Shown: piece by piece, positions 52,765 through 60,906 of the stretch
Layout: every line of letters begins with the position of its first letter
How positions within the stretch are numbered: position 1 is the first letter of the stretch
NCBI RefSeq assembly: GCF_002101965.1
Contig: NZ_LQQA01000013.1
Location: forward strand, 341,962 to 405,961
DNA length: 64,000 nt
From: Mycolicibacterium wolinskyi
GTDB taxonomy: Bacteria; Actinomycetota; Actinomycetes; Mycobacteriales; Mycobacteriaceae
Reading direction: 5' to 3'
The notes under the pieces: generated by a model
Databases searched by the model: none
Told to the model about the DNA's origin: nothing
The model's input: only the letters and a program-made list of their open reading frames with translations
Made by a program: the position numbers and the translations under genes

Positions 52765-53202
52765 TCACGTGTTGATTCGCATCTCCGCACCAGGGTGCGA
52801 ACTGAGGGTGACGACCACTGTGCCGCCACCTGTTTCGAACGTCGTGTTGGCGTAGCCGATGAAGCCGTAGTGCCCGTCGATGGTCGACACCGCGGTGATG
52901 TCCCGGCTCCCGGAGGCGCCGGTATCGAGATTTCTCCAAGTGGCTTCGACGGTGAGCGCACAAGATCCGTCATAGATGCCGGCGTCGTAGTGGATCGCCA
53001 CCCGGACACCGTCCTCGACACGATCACCGATCTGCACCGGCGTCACCTGAGCCTCGGCACTGACATTGCCCGCGCACGTCGCAGCCGCGACCACCGGCAC
53101 TCGATCCAGCTGTGCGAAGCTCTCTGCCTGCGCTGTCGCCGCCCACAACCACGGCACCGTCAGGGCGACGGCGAGCGCGCCTGCCACACGGAACCGAGTC
53201 AT
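52765..53202 (-). CDS. Secreted MmpS-like/hypothetical protein
   Basis: A 145-residue exported product. The signal peptide is VAGALAVALTVPWLWAATAQA, cleaved before ESFAQLD. The mature part is beta-rich with two Cys (ATCAGNVS and GSCALTVEA), a single-disulfide pattern, and ends in VVTLSSHPGAEMRIN. A start at 53202 gives a proper signal peptide; the frame is open a further 24 codons. It is 247 bp from mmpS on the same strand. I recognise no family with confidence. Confidence 0.7.
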   Translation of the reverse strand: MTRFRVAGALAVALTVPWLWAATAQAESFAQLDRVPVVAAATCAGNVSAEAQVTPVQIGDRVEDGVRVAIHYDAGIYDGSCALTVEATWRNLDTGASGSRDITAVSTIDGHYGFIGYANTTFETGGGTVVVTLSSHPGAEMRINT

Positions 53203-53286
53203 GCCCTTGTTATCGCCGACCGCCGCGGCGGTGTTAGCTACTTCAGATGGTTGCCCAGCCGGTCGTGTGACCACGACGTGAGAGTG

Positions 53287-54285
53287 TCAGGCACATCCAC
53301 ACGAATTACGGTGGTGGAACGTCGTCGGGATGCGAATCTGCTGTGGCGCGAATTCCTCGCCCCGAATACGGCGTAACAGCAGGTCGACCGCCATGGTCCC
53401 GATCGTCTCGACGTCTTGCGCCGCGGCGCTGAGCCTCGGCTCGAACAGATTGGACCATTCGAAGTCGTCGTAGCAGACGAATGCCAGGTCCGACGGAATC
53501 GACAAGCCGAGTGCGCGTATGGCCTTGAGCGATCCGATTGTCATGGCGTTGTTCAAGGACACCAGTGCTGTCGGCCGGTTGGCACTCGACATCAGCGACC
53601 TGACTTCACGTTCCGCCACATCCGTGTTCGATTCACCGTCGAGGACCAACGCTTCGTCAACGGCGATACCGTGGTCTGCGAGCGCCGCGCGGTAGCCATC
53701 GAATCGCTCGGTGGTGGAGGAGATCCCGGAAAGGCCCCGTACGACTGCGATCCGGTGATGCCCCAGCTCGATGAGGTGCTCGGTCAGCGACCGTGCCGCC
53801 GAGAAGTTCTCCGGGCCGACCTGATCGCAACCGATGTCGATTCCGCGGTCGATCAGAACCAAAGGTGTCCCGGTACGGGTGATTTCGGGGATGGTCACGC
53901 GCTCGGACCCGGCCGCGGGCGCGACGATCATCCCGTCGACCTTCCGGTCGAGCAGCGAGTCGGTGACCCGTTTCTCGGAGCCGACCTCGTCGTGGGAATC
54001 TCCGACGATCAGCACGTAACCGGCTTCCGAGAGCGCGCGTTCCACCGCGTGCACCAGGCTCGCAAAGTAGGGATTCGTCAACGCGGAGATCGACAGCCCG
54101 ACCGTGTGCGTGCGCCCGGCGGCGAGCGACCGCGCGACGACATTGCGTCGGTAGCCGGTCTCCTCGATCGCTGCTTCGACGCGCAGCCGAGTGGAGGTGT
54201 TGACCTTGCGTGTGCCGTTGAGTACATGCGAGACCGTGGATGCGGACACGCCGGCGATGCGCGCGACGTCACCCATCGTGGTCAT
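53287..54285 (-). CDS. LacI-family transcriptional regulator of the sugar operon
   Basis: A 332-residue repressor. The HTH is MGDVARIAGVSASTVSHVL with hinge helix NGTRKVNTSTR; the periplasmic-binding-protein core follows (VGLSISALTNPYF, DGMIVAPAAG, FVCYDDFEW). The start at 54285 overlaps the kinase stop by 4 bp; the frame is open 57 codons further. It ends the operon and probably binds the palindromes at 58663-58692 before the binding-protein gene. Confidence 0.9.
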   Translation of the reverse strand: MTTMGDVARIAGVSASTVSHVLNGTRKVNTSTRLRVEAAIEETGYRRNVVARSLAAGRTHTVGLSISALTNPYFASLVHAVERALSEAGYVLIVGDSHDEVGSEKRVTDSLLDRKVDGMIVAPAAGSERVTIPEITRTGTPLVLIDRGIDIGCDQVGPENFSAARSLTEHLIELGHHRIAVVRGLSGISSTTERFDGYRAALADHGIAVDEALVLDGESNTDVAEREVRSLMSSANRPTALVSLNNAMTIGSLKAIRALGLSIPSDLAFVCYDDFEWSNLFEPRLSAAAQDVETIGTMAVDLLLRRIRGEEFAPQQIRIPTTFHHRNSCGCA

Positions 54286-54932
54286 GGGAGTCGCACGATG
54301 CGGTCCGCGCGACCTGCGGTCGACTCGATCAATCTGGCGTTGCGCTCGTCGGACCCGAAGGCCCAGAACGCTGCTTCCTCGGGTGACTTTCCGTACGCCT
54401 CGTGTCGGCTCAGCAGTCGCGCATGCCGAATCTCGGTGTGGAGAGCCAAGAACCACACCTCATCGATGCAGGACCGGGCCTCAGACCACGCATCGGATTC
54501 CAGCAGAAGGTAATTGCCCTCGGTGACAACCAGCGGCACGTCGGGCCGAACGGGTATGGACGAACCGATCGGCTCTTCGATCTCGCGCCGGAATCGCGGT
54601 GCGTACACGACGGGGTCGTCGACGCGCTGTGCCCGCAGGGTCGCGATCAGCCGTGCGTACCCGCCGTCGTCGAATGTGTCATGCGCACCCTTGCGGTCCA
54701 GGATCCCCAGGTCGGTCAACACCTCATTGGCCAGATGGAAACCGTCCATCGGCACGAGCACGGCCGTGTCCGGACCCAGCGCGGTGACGAGCAGCTCTGC
54801 GACGGTGGACTTCCCTGCTCCCGGTGCTCCGGTGAGACCGAGAATGCGGCGTTCGCCGGGAATGACGAGTGCCTTTGCCCACTCGACCAACTGGTCCAGT
54901 GTGGCGTCCAGCGCGTCCTGCTCGAGGGTCAC
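54282..54932 (-). CDS. P-loop sugar kinase, uridine kinase/FrcK-like
   Basis: A 216-residue kinase of the phosphoribulokinase/uridine-kinase fold. Walker A is GLTGAPGAGKSTVAELL; Walker B-like VVTEGNYLLLES and the DGFHLAN motif match nucleoside/sugar kinases. GTG at 54932 was chosen because it overlaps the PfkB-kinase stop (GTGA); an ATG further up at 55001 or 54977 would overlap that gene more. In Sinorhizobium a related FrcK lies in the fructose ABC operon. It likely phosphorylates the imported sugar. Confidence 0.82.
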   Translation of the reverse strand: MTLEQDALDATLDQLVEWAKALVIPGERRILGLTGAPGAGKSTVAELLVTALGPDTAVLVPMDGFHLANEVLTDLGILDRKGAHDTFDDGGYARLIATLRAQRVDDPVVYAPRFRREIEEPIGSSIPVRPDVPLVVTEGNYLLLESDAWSEARSCIDEVWFLALHTEIRHARLLSRHEAYGKSPEEAAFWAFGSDERNARLIESTAGRADRIVRLP

Positions 54933-55846
54933 CGTTCTCGCTTCCGGGTCAGATCTGTATGGAGTTCGGTCAGCCATGCCCGTGGTCCGACCACCGAACA
55001 CCGTAATGCCGCCACCCGAGCGGAGCGATCGATGCGCTCGGCAACACCACTTCCGAACGTCGAGAAGTACGCGTACGCACCGTGGAAGGCATCGCCGGCC
55101 CCAAGCGTGTCGACCACCGTCACCGGTTCCACCGGCACGGACCCGAACTCACCGTCCGACCACCACTCGACGGGATCGCCGCCGTGCGTGCAGACGACGG
55201 TGCGGACACCGCTGCCGACCAACGCTGCGGCAGTGGACGCAGAGTCGTAGGTGCCCGGTACGCGGAAGTCATTGGAGCACACCATGTCCGTCGCATGCGG
55301 AACGACATCACTCATCACCGGTTTCCATCGACCTGCGTCGACGACAACTGTGGTGGCCCGTGCGGCCGCATGCGCAACGGCAGCACGGGCGATCAACGGA
55401 TGATGCCCGTCGACGAGCACCACATCGGCGTCCGCCACGCGATTCCCGATGTCGGCTGGCGGCGACGCATCCGAGTTCACGGCATCGAGCGAGACGACCG
55501 AGCGGTCGCCCGTCGATTCGACGACCGACACCGCGGAGACAGGCACCGCCCGAGTGCTACCTGCCGCCGCGTCGACGACGGTGACGCCGTAGGCCGTGAG
55601 GTCGGCTCGGATCAAGTCGGCGATCGGATCGTCACCCAGCGCCGTCACGAGGATCGCCTCACCGCCCAGCGCTGCGAACGTGACGGCCGCATTCGCGGCC
55701 GGCCCGCCAGCGGCGACGAACTGGGCGGTCGACGTGACTTTCTCGTTGACCGCAGGCGGTTTCGTGATGCGGTGGATCACGTCGAGCGTCGCCAGCCCGA
55801 CGAACAGTCCGACCGGGGCCTCGTCAGAGACCGGCGCGTTCCTCAT
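54929..55846 (-). CDS. PfkB-family sugar kinase (ribokinase-like)
   Basis: A 305-residue kinase. AAGGPAANAAVTFAALGG near residue 45 and DTLGAGDAFHGAYAYF near 250 are the two PfkB signatures; the latter holds the catalytic Asp. Its ATG lies inside the ABC ATPase gene (23-bp overlap) and its stop overlaps the next GTG. Two kinases in one operon suggest sequential phosphorylation or two substrates. Confidence 0.9.
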   Translation of the reverse strand: MRNAPVSDEAPVGLFVGLATLDVIHRITKPPAVNEKVTSTAQFVAAGGPAANAAVTFAALGGEAILVTALGDDPIADLIRADLTAYGVTVVDAAAGSTRAVPVSAVSVVESTGDRSVVSLDAVNSDASPPADIGNRVADADVVLVDGHHPLIARAAVAHAAARATTVVVDAGRWKPVMSDVVPHATDMVCSNDFRVPGTYDSASTAAALVGSGVRTVVCTHGGDPVEWWSDGEFGSVPVEPVTVVDTLGAGDAFHGAYAYFSTFGSGVAERIDRSARVAALRCSVVGPRAWLTELHTDLTRKRER

Positions 55847-56603
55847 CCGTGGGCTCCTCTGCGCCAGTCATGAGCGCGACGACCTCGGACATCGAGCGCT
55901 TCTTCGGGTCGACGACACCGGCGCGCTGCCCGAGCCGGTGGATGTGGATCCGGTCGGACACCTCGAACACATGCGGCATGTCGTGGCTGATCAGCACGAC
56001 CGGGATGCCGCGGTCGCGGATCGACTTGATCAGATCGATGACCTGCCCCGACTCCCGAACACCGAGAGCGGCCGTCGGCTCGTCCATGATGATCACCCCG
56101 CGGCCGAACGCCGCGGCCCGTGCCACCGCGACGCCCTGGCGCTGTCCGCCGGACAATGTCTCCACGGCCTGCGTCACGGACTTGATGCCGATCTTCAGGT
56201 CCGTGAGGTGCTGCGACGCCTCCTCGCGCATCCTGGGCATGTCGAGTCGGCGGAACAGACTGCCGGCGAGGCCTTTCCGCCGGACCTCGCGTCCGAGGTA
56301 CAGGTTCGAGGCGATGTCGAGAGCCGCCACCACCGCGAGATCCTGGTACACCGTCTCGATCCCTGCGGCTCGCGCGTCGCGGGTGTTCCTGAACGAGACA
56401 CGCACGCCGTTCATCAGGATCTCGCCGGAGTCCGGTACCACCGCGCCCGCCAATGCCTTGATCAGACTGGACTTCCCGGCGCCGTTGTCACCGACGACCG
56501 CGAGGACCTCTCCCTCCCGGAGCTCGAAATCCGCCCCGTTGATCGCCGTCACGTTGCCGTACTTCTTGACGAGTCCGCGTGCTTCGAGGACGGGCGCACT
56601 CAT
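55824..56603 (-). CDS. Sugar ABC transporter ATPase (FrcA-like, single cassette)
   Basis: A 259-residue ATPase. Walker A VVGDNGAGKSSLIKALAG, signature LSGGQRQGVAVARA, Walker B VIIMDEPTAALG and the His-switch LISHDM are complete. It has one cassette, unlike the double cassette of RbsA/MglA, which is the FrcA pattern. It overlaps the permease stop by 4 bp. Confidence 0.92.
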   Translation of the reverse strand: MSAPVLEARGLVKKYGNVTAINGADFELREGEVLAVVGDNGAGKSSLIKALAGAVVPDSGEILMNGVRVSFRNTRDARAAGIETVYQDLAVVAALDIASNLYLGREVRRKGLAGSLFRRLDMPRMREEASQHLTDLKIGIKSVTQAVETLSGGQRQGVAVARAAAFGRGVIIMDEPTAALGVRESGQVIDLIKSIRDRGIPVVLISHDMPHVFEVSDRIHIHRLGQRAGVVDPKKRSMSEVVALMTGAEEPTDEERAGL

Positions 56604-57595
56604 TGTGATCTCCTGCGGGCGAACTGATCCACCGCCACCGCGACGATCACGAGTATTCCGGTCGCGATGTTCTGGTAGAGGCTGTCGACACCGGCCTGCG
56701 TGAGTCCGTTACGGAGGACGGCGACGATCAACGTGCCCACCAACGTACCGACGACACCGCCGCGCCCACCGAACAAGCTTGTCCCGCCGATGACAACCGC
56801 CGTGATCGTCTCGAGGTTGGCGTTCTGGTACGCGTTGGGGTCGGCGTTCGGGATGCGGCCGAGGGCAGCCCACGCGGCGATCGCTGCGATCACACCCGTC
56901 GTGAGGTAGACCGAGAACAGCACCCGGCCGGACTTGACGCCCAACAGATTCGACGCGCCCGGGTTGCCGCCGACAGCGTAAATGTGCTTACCCCAAGCGG
57001 TTTGGGACAACGCATACCACATGACGGCGTAGACCAGCAGCATCGCGACCACGCCGTACGTCGTCGAGAACGATCCGATGCGAAAAGACGTGCCCAAGAA
57101 CGTGAGTGGCCCCGGCTCCACGCGGTAGGTTTCTGAGCCCGCGAGCAGTCGCGTGCCCGCCAGTATCGCGGTGAACGTTCCCAGCGTGACGATGAACGGA
57201 GGCAGCCTCAGCATCGTGACGAGCCCACCGTTGATCGCACCGAACACCACGCACACCAGGAGCGTCGAGCCCAGGGCGACGACCGGGCCGTATGCGCCCG
57301 CGCTCTGGGCCATCACGATCGTCCCGAAGACCGCCACCGCGCCGATCGACAGATCAATCCCCGAGGTGAGGATGATCAGCGTCTGGCCGACGGCGAGAAT
57401 GCCGACGACGACCGATTGCTGAAGGATCAGCGACACGTTCTGCGGGTTGAGGAACGAATCCGAGACCGAGCTGAAGATGACGATCGCGATGACGAGCGCC
57501 ACCAGCGGGCCGACCAACGGTTCACGCAGGACTGTCCCCACGTTGAATCGGCTCGCTGCCGGTGGCGTCGCTCTCGCGGGAGCACCGGTGGTCAT
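56600..57595 (-). CDS. Sugar ABC transporter permease (FrcC/RbsC-like)
   Basis: A 331-residue inner-membrane permease with about ten helices. GQTLIILTSGIDLSIGAV and the GGTSLFGGRGGVVGTLVG block are signatures of the ribose/xylose/fructose permease family. It starts 8 bp after the binding-protein stop and pairs with the ATPase and lipoprotein. Confidence 0.92.
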   Translation of the reverse strand: MTTGAPARATPPAASRFNVGTVLREPLVGPLVALVIAIVIFSSVSDSFLNPQNVSLILQQSVVVGILAVGQTLIILTSGIDLSIGAVAVFGTIVMAQSAGAYGPVVALGSTLLVCVVFGAINGGLVTMLRLPPFIVTLGTFTAILAGTRLLAGSETYRVEPGPLTFLGTSFRIGSFSTTYGVVAMLLVYAVMWYALSQTAWGKHIYAVGGNPGASNLLGVKSGRVLFSVYLTTGVIAAIAAWAALGRIPNADPNAYQNANLETITAVVIGGTSLFGGRGGVVGTLVGTLIVAVLRNGLTQAGVDSLYQNIATGILVIVAVAVDQFARRRSQ

Positions 57596-57603
57596 GACGG
57601 CGC

Positions 57604-58599
57604 TCAGCCCCAGCAGTTCTGTTCGCCCCAGGCGGTGTCCTTCGACTCGAGCCCGGGCACGGGCCTATCCGTGATGAGCTGCGAACCGGTGTCGTTGAAT
57701 CCGCTGGGCTTGGTCCCGTCCTTCGCGAACTTGACGACCGCCTGCACCCCCTGCTCAGCCATTTTCGCGGGGAACTGCATGACGGTTGCACCGATCTTTC
57801 CGGACTTCACATCCGCGACGCCCGTGCAGCTTCCGTCGATCGATCCGATCGTGATCTGGCCCGTACGGTTGGCGGACTGTATCGCCTGGTAGGCACCGGC
57901 GGCCGCCGGCTCGTTGATCGTGTAGAGCGCGTTGACACCCGGGGCCCGCTGCAGAAGGTTCTCCATCGCCGTCTGGGCCTTGGTCTGGTCGCCGTTGGTG
58001 TTCTCCCGACCGACGATCTCGGGCGAGCCATTCGTGATGCCGAAACCCTCGAGGAACCCGTCGTGACGGAAGGTGTCGACCGTTCCGCCCGGGGTCCCGT
58101 CGAGCATCACGATCTGCGGCGCGGTGTTGCCGAGTGCGGCTTTCACCCATTTGCCCTGGCTGACGCCCGCGGCCTTGTTGTCGGTGGCGAAGGTGGCGTC
58201 TACTGCGTCTTCCGGGTCGGTCGCGGTGTCCAGGGCGATGACGACGATGCCTGCGTCACGGGCCTTCTTGATCGCGTCGAGCACCCCGGTCGAGGAGTTC
58301 GGCGTGATGAGAATGCCCTTCACCCCCTGACCGATCATGTTCTCGATGGCCGAGACCTGGCCCTCGTTGTCACCGTCGAACGCACCCGCCACGGCGATCA
58401 ACTCGGCGCCGTCCTTGTCGGCCTGCGCCTGGGCGGACTCACGCAGCTTCACGAAGTACGGATTCGAATCCGTTTTGGTGATCAGGCCGACCTTGACGCT
58501 GCCCGAATCCGAGCCGCCGCACGCCGTCAGGCCGAGTACCAGTGAGCCGGCCATCAGCACAGTCCCCACTGTGAGCGTGCCCGTGCGCTTTCCCAACAT
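57604..58599 (-). CDS. Sugar ABC transporter substrate-binding lipoprotein (FrcB-like)
   Basis: A 331-residue exported lipoprotein. The lipobox is LTAC at about residue 27, after GTVLMAGSLVLGL. VGLITKTDSNPYFVKLRE and the DTATDPEDAVDATFATDN stretch match periplasmic ribose/fructose-binding proteins. The start at 58599 follows AGGGGAG; a much longer frame to 59799 runs antisense through the topoisomerase gene. First gene of the operon. Confidence 0.9.
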   Translation of the reverse strand: MLGKRTGTLTVGTVLMAGSLVLGLTACGGSDSGSVKVGLITKTDSNPYFVKLRESAQAQADKDGAELIAVAGAFDGDNEGQVSAIENMIGQGVKGILITPNSSTGVLDAIKKARDAGIVVIALDTATDPEDAVDATFATDNKAAGVSQGKWVKAALGNTAPQIVMLDGTPGGTVDTFRHDGFLEGFGITNGSPEIVGRENTNGDQTKAQTAMENLLQRAPGVNALYTINEPAAAGAYQAIQSANRTGQITIGSIDGSCTGVADVKSGKIGATVMQFPAKMAEQGVQAVVKFAKDGTKPSGFNDTGSQLITDRPVPGLESKDTAWGEQNCWG

Positions 58600-58662
58600 G
58601 TGGACTCCCCTGTCCCCGCTGGGACGCCGATCGCCCCGCGTCTGCTGGAGCCTAGAAGGCAG

Positions 58663-58692
58663 GCAAGCGCTTGCGCATGCGCTTTCGCGAAA
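58663..58692. promoter_or_regulatory. Cluster of LacI-type operators
   Basis: GCAAGCGCTTGC (58663-58674) is a perfect 12-bp palindrome with the central CG-containing core typical of LacI-family sites. It runs into GCGCATGCGC (58673-58682) and TTTCGCGAAA (58683-58692), also perfect palindromes. A further TGCGCTTGCGC lies near 58727. The cluster begins 64 bp upstream of the binding-protein ATG. Confidence 0.7.
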
Positions 58693-58863
58693 TTCTTCGA
58701 CGCACTTTTGTGACGAGACCCCCGAGTGCGCTTGCGCGAGGATGTCGGTTCGGCCGCCTACCATTTCCCCGGCACACCTTGTCGACGAGAGGATCGCAGG
58801 AACACCCGCACGTCGCGGCGTTTCGGCCCTTCCCACACCCGGCCCTGATGGAGAGGACCAGCA

Positions 58864-60894
58864 GTGAGTTACAGCGCCGCAGACATCACCGAGCTCGACG
58901 ATGTCCAGCACACGCGGCTGCGCCCAGCGGTCAACCTGGGCCTCGACGTGCTCAACACCGCGCTGCGCGAACTCGTGGACAACGCCATCGAGGAAGTCGC
59001 CGATCCCAGCCACGGCGGTTCCACCGTCACGATCACCCTGCACGCCGACGGATCGGTCAGTGTCGCCGATGACGGACGCGGGCTGCCCGTCGACTCCGAC
59101 CCGGTCACGGGCAAGAACGGCATCGTCAAGACGCTGGGCACGGCGCGCGCCGGCGGCAAGTTCTCCGCGCACGCCGACGCCACCAGCACCGGCGCGGGCC
59201 TGAACGGAATCGGCGCCGCGGCAGCCGTGTTCATCTCCGCCCGTACCGACGTGACGGTGCGCCGCGGCGGAAAGACCTATCTGCAGAGCTTCGGGGGCGG
59301 TTATCCGGGCGTGTTCGAGGGCAAGGAGTTCGACCCCGACGCCCCGTTCACCCGCGCCGACAACCAGAAATTGCGCGGCGCCGGCAACCGCAAACCGGAT
59401 GCGCACGGCACCACGGTGCGAATCCTCTTCGACGCCGCCGTCGTACCGGATTCCACTATCGACATCGGCGAGGTGTTGTTGAGGGCACACGCGGCGGCAC
59501 GGATGTCGCCCGGCGTGCACCTCGTGGTCATCGACGAGGGCTGGCCCGGCGAGGAGGTTGCGCCGGCGTTGATGGAGCCGTTCAGCGGGCCGTGGGGCAC
59601 CGAGACCCTGCTTGACCTCATGTGCGCCGCGGCAGGCACACCGCTGCCAGAGGTGCGCGCGGTCGTCGAGGGCCGTGGCGAGTACACCACGGGACGCGGG
59701 CCCACCCCGTTCCGCTGGTCGTTGACCGCCGGTCCGGCTGAACCGGCGACGGTCGCCGCGTTCTGCAACACCGTCCGCACTCCGAACGGCGGGTCGCATC
59801 TGACCGCCGCGGTGAAGGGACTGTCCGAAGCGCTTGCCGACCGCGCGTCCCGCATCCGCGACCTGGGGCTCGCCAAGGGCGAAGACGGTCCGGAAGCACA
59901 GGATTTCGCCGCGGTGACCGCGCTTGCCGTCGACACCCGAGCACCCGATGTGGCGTGGGATTCCCAGGCGAAGACGGCGGTGTCGTCGCGGTCACTGAAT
60001 GTGGCGATGGCGCCGGATGTGGCGCGCAGCGTCACGATCTGGGCGGCGAACCCCGCGAACGGCGACACCGTGTCGCTGTGGGCGAAACTGGCCCTGGAGT
60101 CGGCACGGGCACGGCGCAGCGCCGAGGGCGCCAAGGCCCGGTCCCGCGCGGCGTCGAAGGCCAAACTGGGTACGAATCTGTCGCTGCCGCCGAAGCTGCT
60201 GCCCAGCCGCGAGACCGGCCGGGGTTCGGGCGCGGAGCTGTTCCTGTGCGAGGGCGACTCTGCGCTGGGCACCATCAAAGCCGCGCGCGACGCCACGTTC
60301 CAGGCCGCCTTCCCGCTGAAAGGCAAGCCGCCCAACGTCTATGGGTTCACCGTGAGCAAGGCGCGCGTCAAAGACGAGTTCGATTCGATCGAGCGTATCC
60401 TGGGCTGCGGTGTGCGCGACAACTGCGACCCTGAGCAGTGCCGCTATGACCGGATCTTGTTCGCGTCCGACGCCGACCCCGATGGCGGCAACATCAACTC
60501 CAGCCTGATCTCGATGTTCCTGGACTTCTACCGTCCGCTCGTCGAAGCCGGCATGGTGTACGTGACGCTGCCGCCGCTGTTCGTCGTCAAGGACGGCAAC
60601 GAGCGGATCTACTGCCAGGACGAGTCCGAGCGTGACGCCGCCGTGGCCCAGTTGAAAGCCAGGTCCAAGCGCAAGGTCGAGGTGCAGCGCAACAAGGGTC
60701 TCGGTGAGATGGATGCCGACGACTTCTGGAACACCGTGCTGGATCCGCAGCGGCGCACCGTGATTCGGGTGCATCCCGATGACGGCGAGAAGAAGCTGCA
60801 CCACACATTGTTCGGCGGGCCGCCAGAGGGCAGGCGCACGTGGATGGCCGATGTCGCTTCCCGTGTCGACACCTCAGCGCTGGACCTCGACTAG
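58864..60894 (+). CDS. Atypical GyrB/ParE-like ATPase subunit (TopoN-type)
   Basis: A 676-residue type II topoisomerase ATPase. Its GHKL marks are altered from gyrase: ELVDNAIEEV with Glu36 and Asn40, DDGRGLPV, and GLNGIGAAAAVF where GyrB has GLHGVG. The TOPRIM part has LFLCEGDSALG (usual EGDSAGG), FPLKGKPPNV (usual PLRGK) and DADPDGGNINSS (usual DADVDGAHI), with NKGLGEMDADDFW. GTG at 58864 follows GGAGAGG. It is 12 bp before the cleavage subunit gene. M. smegmatis has a similar second enzyme, TopoNM, reported to introduce positive supercoils; this is probably its homologue. Confidence 0.85.
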   Translation: MSYSAADITELDDVQHTRLRPAVNLGLDVLNTALRELVDNAIEEVADPSHGGSTVTITLHADGSVSVADDGRGLPVDSDPVTGKNGIVKTLGTARAGGKFSAHADATSTGAGLNGIGAAAAVFISARTDVTVRRGGKTYLQSFGGGYPGVFEGKEFDPDAPFTRADNQKLRGAGNRKPDAHGTTVRILFDAAVVPDSTIDIGEVLLRAHAAARMSPGVHLVVIDEGWPGEEVAPALMEPFSGPWGTETLLDLMCAAAGTPLPEVRAVVEGRGEYTTGRGPTPFRWSLTAGPAEPATVAAFCNTVRTPNGGSHLTAAVKGLSEALADRASRIRDLGLAKGEDGPEAQDFAAVTALAVDTRAPDVAWDSQAKTAVSSRSLNVAMAPDVARSVTIWAANPANGDTVSLWAKLALESARARRSAEGAKARSRAASKAKLGTNLSLPPKLLPSRETGRGSGAELFLCEGDSALGTIKAARDATFQAAFPLKGKPPNVYGFTVSKARVKDEFDSIERILGCGVRDNCDPEQCRYDRILFASDADPDGGNINSSLISMFLDFYRPLVEAGMVYVTLPPLFVVKDGNERIYCQDESERDAAVAQLKARSKRKVEVQRNKGLGEMDADDFWNTVLDPQRRTVIRVHPDDGEKKLHHTLFGGPPEGRRTWMADVASRVDTSALDLD

Positions 60895-60906
60895 GAGAAA
60901 ACGGCC

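Noticed and set aside
57604..59799. 731-codon minus-strand frame covering the binding protein plus half the topoisomerase ATPase gene
   Set aside because: Only the part from 58599 has a lipoprotein signal and ribosome site; the rest is antisense.
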